DNA from: Streptococcus mitis
GTDB taxonomy: Bacteria > Bacillota > Bacilli > Lactobacillales > Streptococcaceae
Assembly: GCF_002005545.1 (NCBI RefSeq)
Contig: NZ_LBMT01000001.1
Span: 498,579 to 562,578, forward strand
Direction: 5' to 3'
Length of the DNA: 64,000 bases
Shown here: piece by piece, positions 26,279 through 34,176 of the stretch
How the letters are laid out: each line of letters begins with the position of its first letter
How positions within the stretch are numbered: position 1 is the first letter of the stretch
Made by a program: the position numbers and the translations under genes
Notes under the pieces: generated by a model
Seen by the model: the letters and a program-made list of their open reading frames with translations, nothing else
What the model was told of the DNA's origin: nothing
Databases searched by the model: none

Positions 26279-27086
26279 TTACAAACTTACAAAAGAAGAT
26301 TTTAATCAAATCAACAAACGTAGCTTGTTTACTTTCCAATTGGGTTGGAACTACGAACGTATGCAAGCTTCTGGTTACCTTTACATGATCTTGCCTCAAT
26401 TGCGTAAAATGTATGGGGATGGAACTCCTGAATTGAAAGAAATGATGAAAGTTCATACTCAATTCTTCAATACTTCACCATTCTTCCACACCATTATCGC
26501 TGGTTTTGACCTTGCCATGGAAGAAAAAGATGGTGTAGGTTCAAAAGATGCTGTTAACGGTATCAAGACAGGTTTGATGGGACCATTCGCTCCTCTTGGA
26601 GATACAATCTTTGGTTCACTTGTACCTGCTATCATGGGATCTATCGCAGCAACTATGGCTATCGGTGGTCAACCTTGGGGTATCTTCCTTTGGATCGCAG
26701 TTGCAGTTGCTTATGACATCTTCCGTTGGAAACAGTTGGAATTTGCCTACAAAGAAGGGGTTAACCTTATCAACAACATGCAAAGTACTTTGACAGCTTT
26801 GATTGACGCGGCATCTGTACTTGGTGTCTTCATGATGGGTGCTCTTGTAGCAACAATGATCAACTTTGAAATTTCTTACAAATGGGCAATCGGTGAGAAG
26901 ATGATTGACTTCCAAGACATCTTGAACCAAATCTTCCCGCGCTTGCTTCCAGCAATCTTTACTGCCTTTATCTTCTGGTTGCTTGGTAAGAAAGGTATGA
27001 ACTCTACTAAAGCTATCGGTATTATTATCGTACTTGCTTTGGCTCTTTCTGCCTTTGGTAAATTTGTACTTGGAATGGGCGCATAA
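26265..27086 (+). CDS. PTS system mannose-family IID component
   Basis: Second membrane subunit of the permease. The start at 26265 (MTNSNYKLTKEDF) lies inside the end of the IIC gene and gives 273 aa, normal for IID. Family features include QLGWNYERMQASGY near residue 25, the GVGSKDAVNGIKTGLMGP loop near residue 92, and a hydrophobic C-terminal end. The IIA gene follows after three bases. Confidence 0.93.
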   Translation: MTNSNYKLTKEDFNQINKRSLFTFQLGWNYERMQASGYLYMILPQLRKMYGDGTPELKEMMKVHTQFFNTSPFFHTIIAGFDLAMEEKDGVGSKDAVNGIKTGLMGPFAPLGDTIFGSLVPAIMGSIAATMAIGGQPWGIFLWIAVAVAYDIFRWKQLEFAYKEGVNLINNMQSTLTALIDAASVLGVFMMGALVATMINFEISYKWAIGEKMIDFQDILNQIFPRLLPAIFTAFIFWLLGKKGMNSTKAIGIIIVLALALSAFGKFVLGMGA

Positions 27087-27089
27087 TTT

Positions 27090-27494
27090 ATGGCTAAATC
27101 ATTAATTTTGGTGAGCCATGGTCGTTTCTGTGAAGAACTTAAAGGTAGCACTGAAATGATTATGGGGCCACAAGACAATATCTATACAGTAGCTCTTCTT
27201 CCAGAAGATGGCCCAGAAGACTTTATTGTAAAATTTGAAGCCGCTATTGAAGGATTGGATGATTTCCTAGTCTTTGCGGATCTTCTCGGTGGAACACCAT
27301 GTAACGTGGTAAGCCGTTTGATTATGGAAGGTCGTGACATCGAACTTTACGCAGGGATGAATCTTCCAATGGTGATTGAATTTATCAATGCGAGCCTTAC
27401 AGGCGCAGATGCGGACTATAAGAACCGTGCTGCAGAAAGTATTGTAAAAGTCAATGATTTATTAGCGGGCTTCGATGATGATGAAGATGAATAA
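27090..27494 (+). CDS. PTS system mannose-family IIA component
   Basis: Phosphocarrier accepting phosphate from HPr on the His of LILVSHGRFCEE (about residue 10). A second conserved stretch, FADLLGGTPCNV, lies near residue 65. The 134-aa length is normal for a separate IIA. The tail is acidic. A 210-base gap with repeats and hairpins follows before agaS. Confidence 0.92.
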   Translation: MAKSLILVSHGRFCEELKGSTEMIMGPQDNIYTVALLPEDGPEDFIVKFEAAIEGLDDFLVFADLLGGTPCNVVSRLIMEGRDIELYAGMNLPMVIEFINASLTGADADYKNRAAESIVKVNDLLAGFDDDEDE

Positions 27495-27495
27495 G

Positions 27496-27625
27496 ATGTG
27501 ACAACGTGAAAATCATAGGGAAAATAGGCGATAGGAGGATGGAGCGATGCTCCGACGATAATCGGTCTTTTTCCCCAAAGATTTTAGTTGGAACTCGATT
27601 CAATTCATGTGACAACGTAAAAATC
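27496..27625 (+). repeat. Direct repeat pair and small hairpins between PTS IIA and agaS
   Basis: A 19-base sequence, ATGTGACAACGT(G/A)AAAATC, occurs at 27496-27514 and 27607-27625 with one difference. Between the copies are a short hairpin GGAGC-GAT-GCTCC (27541-27553) and CCGA/TCGG followed by TCTTTTTCCCC, which may be a weak terminator. I do not know the function of the repeat. Confidence 0.6.
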
Positions 27626-27650
27626 GTTAGAGCATTTTATATAGAATATA

Positions 27651-27680
27651 CATGGGAATGGGGCTTACTCCCATTCCCAT
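27651..27680 (+). other. Strong intercistronic hairpin before agaS
   Basis: Perfect 11-pair stem (27652-27662 with 27670-27680), loop GCTTACT, without a long T run. Suits mRNA processing or protection of the upstream PTS message rather than full termination. Confidence 0.6.
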
Positions 27681-27704
27681 ATTTGATAGAAAAAGAGGAA
27701 CTCA

Positions 27705-28871
27705 ATGCTACATTATACAAAAGAAGACTTACTCGAATTGGGTGCAGAAATCACGACACGTGAAATCTACCAACAGCCTGATGTATGGAAAGAAGCTTTT
27801 GAATCTTATCAAGAACAAGGTGAAGAAATTGCAGCCTTCCTACAAGGGATTGCTGATAAACATGACTATATCAAGGTTATCTTGACAGGTGCGGGGACTT
27901 CTGCCTATGTAGGAGATACCTTGGTGCCTTACTTTAAGGAAGTCTATGACGAACGCAAATGGAATTTCAATGCTATTGCGACAACAGATATCGTTGCCAA
28001 TCCAGAAACCTATTTGAAAAAAGATGTGGCGACTGTCCTTGTATCTTTTGCTCGTAGTGGAAATTCACCTGAAAGTGTTGCGACTGTTGATTTGGCCAAG
28101 GCCTTGGTGGATGAGCTTTATCAAGTGACGATTACTTGTGCAGCGGACGGTAAATTGGCTCTCCAAGCTCATGGCGATGAACGCAATCTCTTGCTGTTAC
28201 AACCTGCTGCTTCTAATGACGCTGGCTTTGCCATGACTTCTAGCTTTACCTCTATGATGCTAACAGCTCTCTTGGTCTTTGATCCTACAGAATTTGCTGT
28301 GAAAGCTGAACGTTTTAAAGTTGTGTCTAGTCTTGCCCGTAAAGTTTTAGACAATGCAGAAGATGTCAAAGAACTTGTTGATTTAGACTTTAACCGTGTC
28401 ATCTATCTAGGAGCTGGTCCTTTCTTCGGTCTTGCTCATGAAGCTCAGCTCAAGATTTTGGAATTGACAGCTGGCCAAGTGGCGACCATGTATGAAAGTC
28501 CAGTCGGCTTCCGTCACGGTCCAAAATCTCTTATCAACGAAGATACAGTTGTTTTGGTATTTGGTACAACGACAGACTACACTCGCAAGTACGACTTGGA
28601 CTTGGTTCGTGAAGTTGCTGGTGACCAGATTGCTCGACGTGTTGTGCTTTTGAGTGATCAAGCCTTTGGTCTTGAAAATGTCAAAGAAGTGGCCCTTGGT
28701 TGTGGCGGTGTATTGAATGATATTTACCGTGTCTTCCCTTACATCGTTTATGCCCAACTCTTTGCCCTATTGACTTCACTCAAGGTAGAAAATAAACCTG
28801 ATACACCGTCTCCTACAGGTACCGTAAACCGTGTGGTACAAGGTGTTATCATCCACGAATATCAAAAGTAA
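27705..28871 (+). CDS. agaS: Sugar-phosphate isomerase/deaminase AgaS (two SIS domains)
   Basis: AgaS-type enzymes isomerise or deaminate amino-sugar phosphates such as galactosamine-6-phosphate. The protein (388 aa) has two SIS domains: the first with LTGAGTSAYVGDT (about residue 60) and SFARSGNSPESV, the second with LGAGPFFGLAHEAQLK and the ESPVGFRHGPKS motif holding likely catalytic residues. It belongs to the bgaC-PTS-galM operon and would process the imported phosphosugar. Confidence 0.92.
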   Translation: MLHYTKEDLLELGAEITTREIYQQPDVWKEAFESYQEQGEEIAAFLQGIADKHDYIKVILTGAGTSAYVGDTLVPYFKEVYDERKWNFNAIATTDIVANPETYLKKDVATVLVSFARSGNSPESVATVDLAKALVDELYQVTITCAADGKLALQAHGDERNLLLLQPAASNDAGFAMTSSFTSMMLTALLVFDPTEFAVKAERFKVVSSLARKVLDNAEDVKELVDLDFNRVIYLGAGPFFGLAHEAQLKILELTAGQVATMYESPVGFRHGPKSLINEDTVVLVFGTTTDYTRKYDLDLVREVAGDQIARRVVLLSDQAFGLENVKEVALGCGGVLNDIYRVFPYIVYAQLFALLTSLKVENKPDTPSPTGTVNRVVQGVIIHEYQK

Positions 28872-28918
28872 GGAAATGTTTATGAATTCTTGACAAGAGG
28901 ATTTGTAAACTATCAGAT

Positions 28919-28952
28919 AAACCATAGATTGTCAATTCGCTTTCTATGGTTT
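28919..28952 (+). terminator. Possible terminator between agaS and galM
   Basis: Perfect nine-pair arms AAACCATAG and CTATGGTTT with a 16-base loop; only a short, broken T run follows (GTTTGC), so it may be partial. Confidence 0.5.
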
Positions 28953-28986
28953 GTTTGCTTGAGAGAAATAGTAAAAGGAGAACAGA

Positions 28987-30024
28987 ATGAAAGCATACAC
29001 AGAGCGTGTATTTGGAAATGTTGAGGGTAAGGATGTCTTGGCCTATCGTTTTGAGACGGACGGTGGCTACCAGCTTGAAGTCATGACTTATGGTGCGACT
29101 ATCTTGCGTTATGTCACGCCTGACAAGGCTGGAAATTTTGCCAATGTTATCTTGGGATTTGATGATTTTGATAGCTATGTAGGCAATAGTCCCAAGCATG
29201 GAGCTAGCGTAGGTCCTGTGGCGGGACGTATTGCAGGTGCGACCTTTGAATTAAATAGCAAGATCTATGACCTTGAAGTCAACAATGCTAGCAATTGTAA
29301 CCACAGTGGTTCAACTGGTTGGGATTCCAGCTTGTTTGAACTAGTTGAAGTGAGCGACCATGGTCTGACCCTCTATACAGAGCGTACAGATGGGACAGGA
29401 GGATTTCCTGGAAATCTCAAGATTTGGATCAGTTATCACTTGGAAGAAACTGGTGCCTATGAAATCAGCTACAAGGTAACAACAGATCAGGATACGCTGG
29501 TCAATCCAACCAACCACAGCTATTTCAACTTGTCTGGTGATTTCACGCAGACGATTGACCGTCATGTCTTCCAACTAAACACAGAGGGCATTTACCCAAT
29601 CGCTCCCGATGGTGTTCCTGCCAAAACTCCAGACGCCAATCGTGATGTGATTAAACACATCTACAATGGTGCCTTGTTGAAGGATATCTTTGCAGAAGAA
29701 GATGAGCAAATCCAGCTGGTATCTGGTTTGGATCATCCATTTGCCCTTCCTGCAGGTCATGACAATGCTGGATTCCTTTATGACCAAAATTCAGGTCGCT
29801 TCCTGCTTTTCAAGACAGAGGCTCCTTGCTTTGTGGTCTACACAGCAAACTTTGTGGATGAGAGTGTCATCATAGGAGGTCGGCCAATGGTACAGCACAA
29901 TGGGATTGCCCTTGAAGCGCAAGCTTTACCAGATGCTATTCACAGTGACCTCAAAGACCAAGTCATTCTTAAAGCCGGTCAAACCTTCACTAGTAAGACA
30001 CGTTATGAGCTTGTTGTGAAATAA
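28987..30024 (+). CDS. galM: Aldose 1-epimerase (galactose mutarotase)
   Basis: GalM interconverts the alpha and beta forms of galactose, feeding galactose freed by BgaC into metabolism. The catalytic His lies in NPTNHSYFN (about residue 180) and the catalytic Glu in GIALEAQALPD (about 310); GRIAGATFEL and CNHSGSTGWD are family motifs. Length 345 aa is normal. The ribosome site is AAAAGGAGAAC. Last gene of the galactoside operon. Confidence 0.95.
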   Translation: MKAYTERVFGNVEGKDVLAYRFETDGGYQLEVMTYGATILRYVTPDKAGNFANVILGFDDFDSYVGNSPKHGASVGPVAGRIAGATFELNSKIYDLEVNNASNCNHSGSTGWDSSLFELVEVSDHGLTLYTERTDGTGGFPGNLKIWISYHLEETGAYEISYKVTTDQDTLVNPTNHSYFNLSGDFTQTIDRHVFQLNTEGIYPIAPDGVPAKTPDANRDVIKHIYNGALLKDIFAEEDEQIQLVSGLDHPFALPAGHDNAGFLYDQNSGRFLLFKTEAPCFVVYTANFVDESVIIGGRPMVQHNGIALEAQALPDAIHSDLKDQVILKAGQTFTSKTRYELVVK

Positions 30025-30103
30025 AGGATGAAGATTCTACTTTTCGGGGTGAGTTTTATTTACCGCATGACATTGGTAGAAACGGGCAAAGAATAGGAAA
30101 ATA

Positions 30104-30112
30104 TGATATAAT
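30104..30112 (+). promoter_or_regulatory. Extended -10 promoter of the choline-binding protein gene
   Basis: TGATATAAT at 30104-30112, 49 bases before the start codon; no clear -35, as usual for extended -10 promoters of these bacteria. Confidence 0.6.
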
Positions 30113-30160
30113 TTAATATCGAAAATACCTGTCCTATCTAAAGGATAAAAGGAGAAAAAG

Positions 30161-31357
30161 ATGAAGAAAATTGTATTTGCTAGTGCCTTGGCTTTGACCT
30201 TGGCAGGAGCAGTTTTGACAACTGATGTTTTTGCGAATGACAGACTGGTGGCAACACAATCTATTAATGGTAAAAATGAAAATGTATTGACCTCAGAGGT
30301 GCTAAAACCTTCTAGTGGCAACGTTTTGGTTGGAATCAAGGGAGAATTTTTAACTCCAAATAAACAATCTATTTTGGACGCGATTAATAAGATTCGTAAG
30401 GAAGCAGCTGATGAAGGTTTGGTAGATAAGTATGTCCCTATTAAATGGTCTACTGATCTTGAGAAAACTGCTTTTGTACGAGCTACTGAGGTGTCAGTAG
30501 CTTTAAAACCTGAGCGTCTTTCTACAAAAGAAATCTGGACTGCTTTTCCATCTAGTAATAGTATAAGAGGAGAAGCTTTAGATGTGAACTATGAAGGTTT
30601 TCTAAAAGCAATTGAAAACTGGCATGCTGAGAAGGCGAATTATGTAGCGAAAAAGAAGGGTGGAACCTCTAAAGAATTTACAGGTTATTATGAGGTTTTG
30701 ATCAATTCTAAATTTACCTATGTGGGTCTCGCAGCCTTTAAAAATGCAGCTAGCTCTCAGCAAGTAGCGACGATTTCTTTAGCTTTAGGTGATGATGCTT
30801 CTTCAGAGGAATTGGCTGGTGGATATGGTTCTGCTATTCAGTATACAGAAGTGACTGCCTCAAACCTTTCAACCGTTAAAAGTAAAGCTACAGTTGTAGA
30901 AAAATCGTTGAAAGATTTTAGAACATCTACATCTAGTCAGTCTGGCTGGGTACAATCTAATGGTAAATGGTATTTTTATGAGTCTGGTGATGTGAAGACA
31001 GGCTGGGTGAAAACGGGTGGCAAATGGTACTACTTGAATGATTTAGGTGTCATGCAGACTGGATTTGTAGAAGTTGATGGAACATGGTATTTCCTTGATA
31101 GTTCAGGCGCGATGTTTACAGGCTGGGGAACAGATGGTAGTAGATGGTTCTACTTTGATGGCTCAGGAGCTATGAAGACAGGCTGGTATAAGGAAAATGG
31201 TACTTGGTATTATCTTGATCAATCAGGTGTCATGAAGACAGGTTGGTTTAAAGTAGGCAAGTACTGGTACTATGCATATGGTTCAGGAGCTTTGGCAGTC
31301 AGCACAACGACACCTGACGGTTATAAAGTAAATGGCAATGGTGAATGGGTAAACTAG
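30161..31357 (+). CDS. Secreted choline-binding protein with CAP/SCP-like domain
   Basis: A signal peptide (cut after about DVFA, residue 25) precedes a CAP/SCP-like domain (about 55-240, beginning ILDAINKIRKEAADEG). Several CAP marker positions are altered or missing, so enzymatic activity is not predicted. The C-terminal part has about six choline-binding repeats of the GWVKTGGKWYYLND type (about 266-398), which hold the protein on phosphorylcholine of teichoic acid. The position, after galM, is where pneumococcus has cbpI, and it may be its counterpart. It has its own promoter and terminator. Role at the surface is unknown. Confidence 0.88.
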   Translation: MKKIVFASALALTLAGAVLTTDVFANDRLVATQSINGKNENVLTSEVLKPSSGNVLVGIKGEFLTPNKQSILDAINKIRKEAADEGLVDKYVPIKWSTDLEKTAFVRATEVSVALKPERLSTKEIWTAFPSSNSIRGEALDVNYEGFLKAIENWHAEKANYVAKKKGGTSKEFTGYYEVLINSKFTYVGLAAFKNAASSQQVATISLALGDDASSEELAGGYGSAIQYTEVTASNLSTVKSKATVVEKSLKDFRTSTSSQSGWVQSNGKWYFYESGDVKTGWVKTGGKWYYLNDLGVMQTGFVEVDGTWYFLDSSGAMFTGWGTDGSRWFYFDGSGAMKTGWYKENGTWYYLDQSGVMKTGWFKVGKYWYYAYGSGALAVSTTTPDGYKVNGNGEWVN

Positions 31358-31420
31358 GCTGAAGATAGTAAGTCATAGGTAAAGTATTTATCGTACTTAG
31401 CAAAAAGAATGAACGATAAG

Positions 31421-31454
31421 AAAGAGGTTGATGACGAACATTGGCCTCTTTTTG
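31421..31454 (+). terminator. Terminator of the choline-binding protein gene
   Basis: AAAGAGG and CCTCTTT arms, extended by further wobble pairs, followed by a run of T. Confidence 0.8.
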
Positions 31455-31482
31455 TTAGAATAGAGGCTTCAAGTTGTCTGAA

Positions 31483-31534
31483 TTGACTTTCTTGATGGAA
31501 ATTATATAATGGTTGTAATAACAATAATTACAAC
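31483..31534 (+). promoter_or_regulatory. Promoter and operator of the dioxygenase-like gene
   Basis: TTGACT (31483-31488) and TATAAT (31505-31510) are 16 bases apart. Directly downstream GTTGTAAT (31512-31519) and ATTACAAC (31527-31534) form a perfect eight-base inverted repeat covering the transcription start. The cognate repressor is not in the window; MarR-type regulators bind sites of this shape. Confidence 0.65.
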
Positions 31535-31550
31535 AAAAAGAGGACCATTT

Positions 31551-32405
31551 ATGACCTATGAATATAAGAGGCACATTTATTTGGCAGAGGCAGCTTTGAA
31601 TGTAAAGGATTTGGTCAGTCAAACAGCCTTTTATCAGCAAGTGCTTGGTTTAGAAATCCTATCTCAAACTGAGACAGAGTCCATTCTAGGACTTGGTGGA
31701 AAAGCCTTGGTACAGCTGATTCAAGCACAAGAGAGTGGAGAAGTAAGGGAACATTATGGTCTTTACCATCTGGCTATTCTCTTGCCGACACGCAGGGCTT
31801 TGGCGGATGTCTTGAAGCACTTGACAGATTTACAGATTCCTCTTGTGGGCGGTGCAGACCATGGTTACAGTGAGGCCCTTTACTTAGAGGATTTGGAGGG
31901 AAATGGCATTGAACTCTATCGAGATAAGCCGGTTTCCACATGGGATATTCGAGAAGATGGACGCATTATCGGAGTGACGGAGGCTCTTGTGGCGCAGGAC
32001 ATCTATGAGTTTGGGGAAAGAGTCGAGCCCTTTATCCTAGCAGATGGTACGAGAATGGGGCATATTCATCTTTCCGTCAAGGATGGTCGAAAGTCCAGCC
32101 AGTTTTATCAGAAGGCGTTAGAGCTAGAGGATAAATTCAGTGTGCCTAGCGCTAGTTGGATTGCGGCAGGGGATTACCATCATCATTTAGCAGTCAACGA
32201 ATGGGGAGGAAAAGGTATGGCTCCGCGTAAGCAAGGCTTGCCAGGTTTGGCCTACTATGTCATCGAAGTCGCACATAAAGAAGAATTGTTAACGATTGCC
32301 CTGCGAGCACAAGAAGTTGATGCACCAATCAAATGGCTGACATCGAGCCAGTTGGAAATCACAGACCCAGATGGAATCGTGACCCGTATTCGCTTAGCTA
32401 GATAG
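31551..32405 (+). CDS. Glyoxalase/dioxygenase (VOC) superfamily protein
   Basis: 284 aa with two VOC modules: one at about residues 10-125 (LNVKDLVSQTAFYQQVLGLE; the acidic metal ligand region near GNGIELYRDKP) and one at about 175-280 (HIHLSVKDGRKSSQFYQ; ITDPDGI). This matches CatE-type two-domain ring-cleavage dioxygenases such as catechol-2,3-dioxygenase. Several metal ligands (His of the first strands, Glu of IELYR) are in place. I start at 31551 behind AAAGAGG; the earlier in-frame ATG lies in the operator. The operator suggests induction by a toxic aromatic or electrophile. Confidence 0.82.
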   Translation: MTYEYKRHIYLAEAALNVKDLVSQTAFYQQVLGLEILSQTETESILGLGGKALVQLIQAQESGEVREHYGLYHLAILLPTRRALADVLKHLTDLQIPLVGGADHGYSEALYLEDLEGNGIELYRDKPVSTWDIREDGRIIGVTEALVAQDIYEFGERVEPFILADGTRMGHIHLSVKDGRKSSQFYQKALELEDKFSVPSASWIAAGDYHHHLAVNEWGGKGMAPRKQGLPGLAYYVIEVAHKEELLTIALRAQEVDAPIKWLTSSQLEITDPDGIVTRIRLAR

Positions 32406-32428
32406 GATGTGATAAAGACAAGCATCTA

Positions 32429-32533
32429 ATACTCAATGAAAATCAAAGAGCAAACTAGGAAACTAGCCGCAGGCTGTACTTGAGTACGGCAAGGCGACAT
32501 TGACGCGGTTTGAATTTGATTTTCGAAGAGTAT
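32429..32533 (-). repeat. BOX element (boxA-boxC, no boxB), inverted
   Basis: Begins ATACTCAATGAAAATC and ends GATTTTCGAAGAGTAT; reverse orientation to the other three copies. It fills most of the gap between the dioxygenase and acyltransferase genes. Confidence 0.92.
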
Positions 32534-32613
32534 CAATTGTAGAAAGTGCTCCTTATTCTAGTCAGACACGTAGAAATTTTGATATGATAGTAGGGAACAA
32601 GGAGAAGAATACA

Positions 32614-33171
32614 ATGACCAGTGAATACCAGAAAATGATAACGGGAGAGGTTTACCGTCCATCGGACCCAGAACTGCGTGCCTTGGCTCAGGCTTCTCGC
32701 CAAAAACAGTCTGCCTTTAACAAGGAAGAAGATCCCTTGAAGGGAGTCGAAATCATCAAGGATTGGTTCGGCTCGACTGGGCAAAATCTCTATGTCAATC
32801 CACGACTGGTGGTCGATTATGGGGTCAATATCCATCTAGGGAAAAATTTTTATTCTAATTGGAACTTGACCATGCTGGATGTTTGTCCGATTCGCATCGG
32901 TGACAATGCTATGATTGGTCCCAACTGTCAGTTCTTGACTCCCCTCCATCCATTGGACCCGGAGGAGCGCAATTCAGGTGTGGAATACGGAAAGCCCATT
33001 ACCATCGGTGACAATTTCTGGGCTGGAGGTGGTGTCATTGTCCTTCCTGGAGTGACATTGGGTAATAATGTTGTTGCTGGAGCAGGGGCTGTAATCACTA
33101 AGTCCTTTGGCGACAACGTTGTCCTAGCTGGTAATCCTGCGCGCGTGATTAAGGAGATACCTGTGAAATAG
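32614..33171 (+). CDS. Maltose/galactoside O-acetyltransferase-like protein
   Basis: A 185-aa left-handed beta-helix acetyltransferase of the LacA/Maa/NodL group: N-terminal Mac domain (MITGEVYRPSDPEL) then hexapeptide repeats with NCQFLTPLHPLDP, in which the His is the catalytic base, and the acetyl-CoA part GGGVIVLPGVTLG. Acetylation of a sugar is expected; the true acceptor is unknown. The start at 32614 follows AAGGAGAAG and a TGATATGAT -10; the longer ORF would run through the BOX. A terminator follows at 33279. Confidence 0.88.
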   Translation: MTSEYQKMITGEVYRPSDPELRALAQASRQKQSAFNKEEDPLKGVEIIKDWFGSTGQNLYVNPRLVVDYGVNIHLGKNFYSNWNLTMLDVCPIRIGDNAMIGPNCQFLTPLHPLDPEERNSGVEYGKPITIGDNFWAGGGVIVLPGVTLGNNVVAGAGAVITKSFGDNVVLAGNPARVIKEIPVK

Positions 33172-33278
33172 AAGTAAAAAGGAACAGCGGAGGTTTTTTT
33201 GTAGGTTTCATCATCTTTTACCCAGCCCACATTTACCTACTTTATATCCTAGTAAGTCTACTTCATTAAGCAATTGCA

Positions 33279-33307
33279 AAGCATCTCGTAACTGGGATGC
33301 TTTTTTC
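33279..33307 (+). terminator. Terminator after the acetyltransferase gene
   Basis: AAGCATC and GATGCTT arms, 10-base loop, then TTTTT. Lies about 110 bases after the stop codon; the stretch between shows nothing else. Confidence 0.75.
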
Positions 33308-33375
33308 TCCTCAGCTTCCTCCTTGACACTTTGTCAGCTTTTGATACAATAGTACAAAATTAGAGGAGGTGGGTT

Positions 33376-34140
33376 ATGATTCAGAAACATGCGATTCCTA
33401 TTTTAGAGTTTGATGACAATACTCAGGCGGTCATCATGCCTGATCACGAGGGGCTGGACTTGCACTTGCCTAAGAAGTGTGTCTATGCTTTTTTAGGTGA
33501 GGAGATTGACTGCTATGCGAGGGAAGTAGGGGCGGATTGTGTCAGTGAATTTATTTCTGCCACCAAGATCTATCCAGTCTATGTCGTGAACTACAAAGGC
33601 GAGGAAATTTGTCTGGCTCAGGCTCCTGTCGGTTCCGCTCCAGCAGCCCAGTTTATGGATTGGTTGATTGGTTACGGTGTGGAGCAGATTATTTCCACTG
33701 GAACCTGTGGTGTGCTAGCTGATATAGAAGAAAATGCCTTTTTAGTCCCTGTTCGCGCTCTGCGAGATGAAGGAGCTAGTTATCACTATGTGGCACCTTC
33801 TCGTTATATGGAAATTCAGCCAGATGCTATTACTGCTATTGAGGGAGTGTTGGAAGCCAGAGGGATTCCCTATGAAGAAGTCATGACCTGGACGACAGAC
33901 GGTTTTTACCGAGAAACGGCTGAAAAGGTGGCCTATCGTAAGGAAGAAGGCTGTGCTGTTGTGGAGATGGAGTGTTCTGCGCTTGCGGCAGTAGCCCAAC
34001 TGCGTGGGGTTCTCTGGGGAGAGTTGTTGTTTACAGCTGATTCCTTAGCAGACTTGGACCAGTACGATAGTCGTGACTGGGGTTCAGAAGCTTTCGAGAA
34101 GGCCTTGGAACTCTGCCTTGAAATTGCCTTTCAGATCTAG
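33376..34140 (+). CDS. Nucleoside phosphorylase (PNP/UDP family)
   Basis: A 254-aa protein of the trimeric purine/uridine phosphorylase superfamily, with LAQAPVGSAPAAQFMDW (phosphate loop), ISTGTCGVLA, and the VVEMECSAL motif whose Met-Glu contacts ribose. It would split a nucleoside with phosphate to give base and ribose-1-phosphate. The substrate cannot be fixed from sequence. Promoter TTGACA (33323-33328) and TGATACAAT (ends 33350). It is likely transcribed alone. Confidence 0.85.
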   Translation: MIQKHAIPILEFDDNTQAVIMPDHEGLDLHLPKKCVYAFLGEEIDCYAREVGADCVSEFISATKIYPVYVVNYKGEEICLAQAPVGSAPAAQFMDWLIGYGVEQIISTGTCGVLADIEENAFLVPVRALRDEGASYHYVAPSRYMEIQPDAITAIEGVLEARGIPYEEVMTWTTDGFYRETAEKVAYRKEEGCAVVEMECSALAAVAQLRGVLWGELLFTADSLADLDQYDSRDWGSEAFEKALELCLEIAFQI

Positions 34141-34161
34141 CTACTCTCCTACTTTTTATGG

Positions 34162-34176
34162 TACAATGGATGTATG
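34162..34176 (+). promoter_or_regulatory. -10 element placed for leaderless start of trkH
   Basis: TATGGTACAATG: TACAAT at 34162-34167 with TGG in front (extended -10). Transcription would start about seven bases on, at or next to the ATG at 34174, with no room for a ribosome site. Confidence 0.55.
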
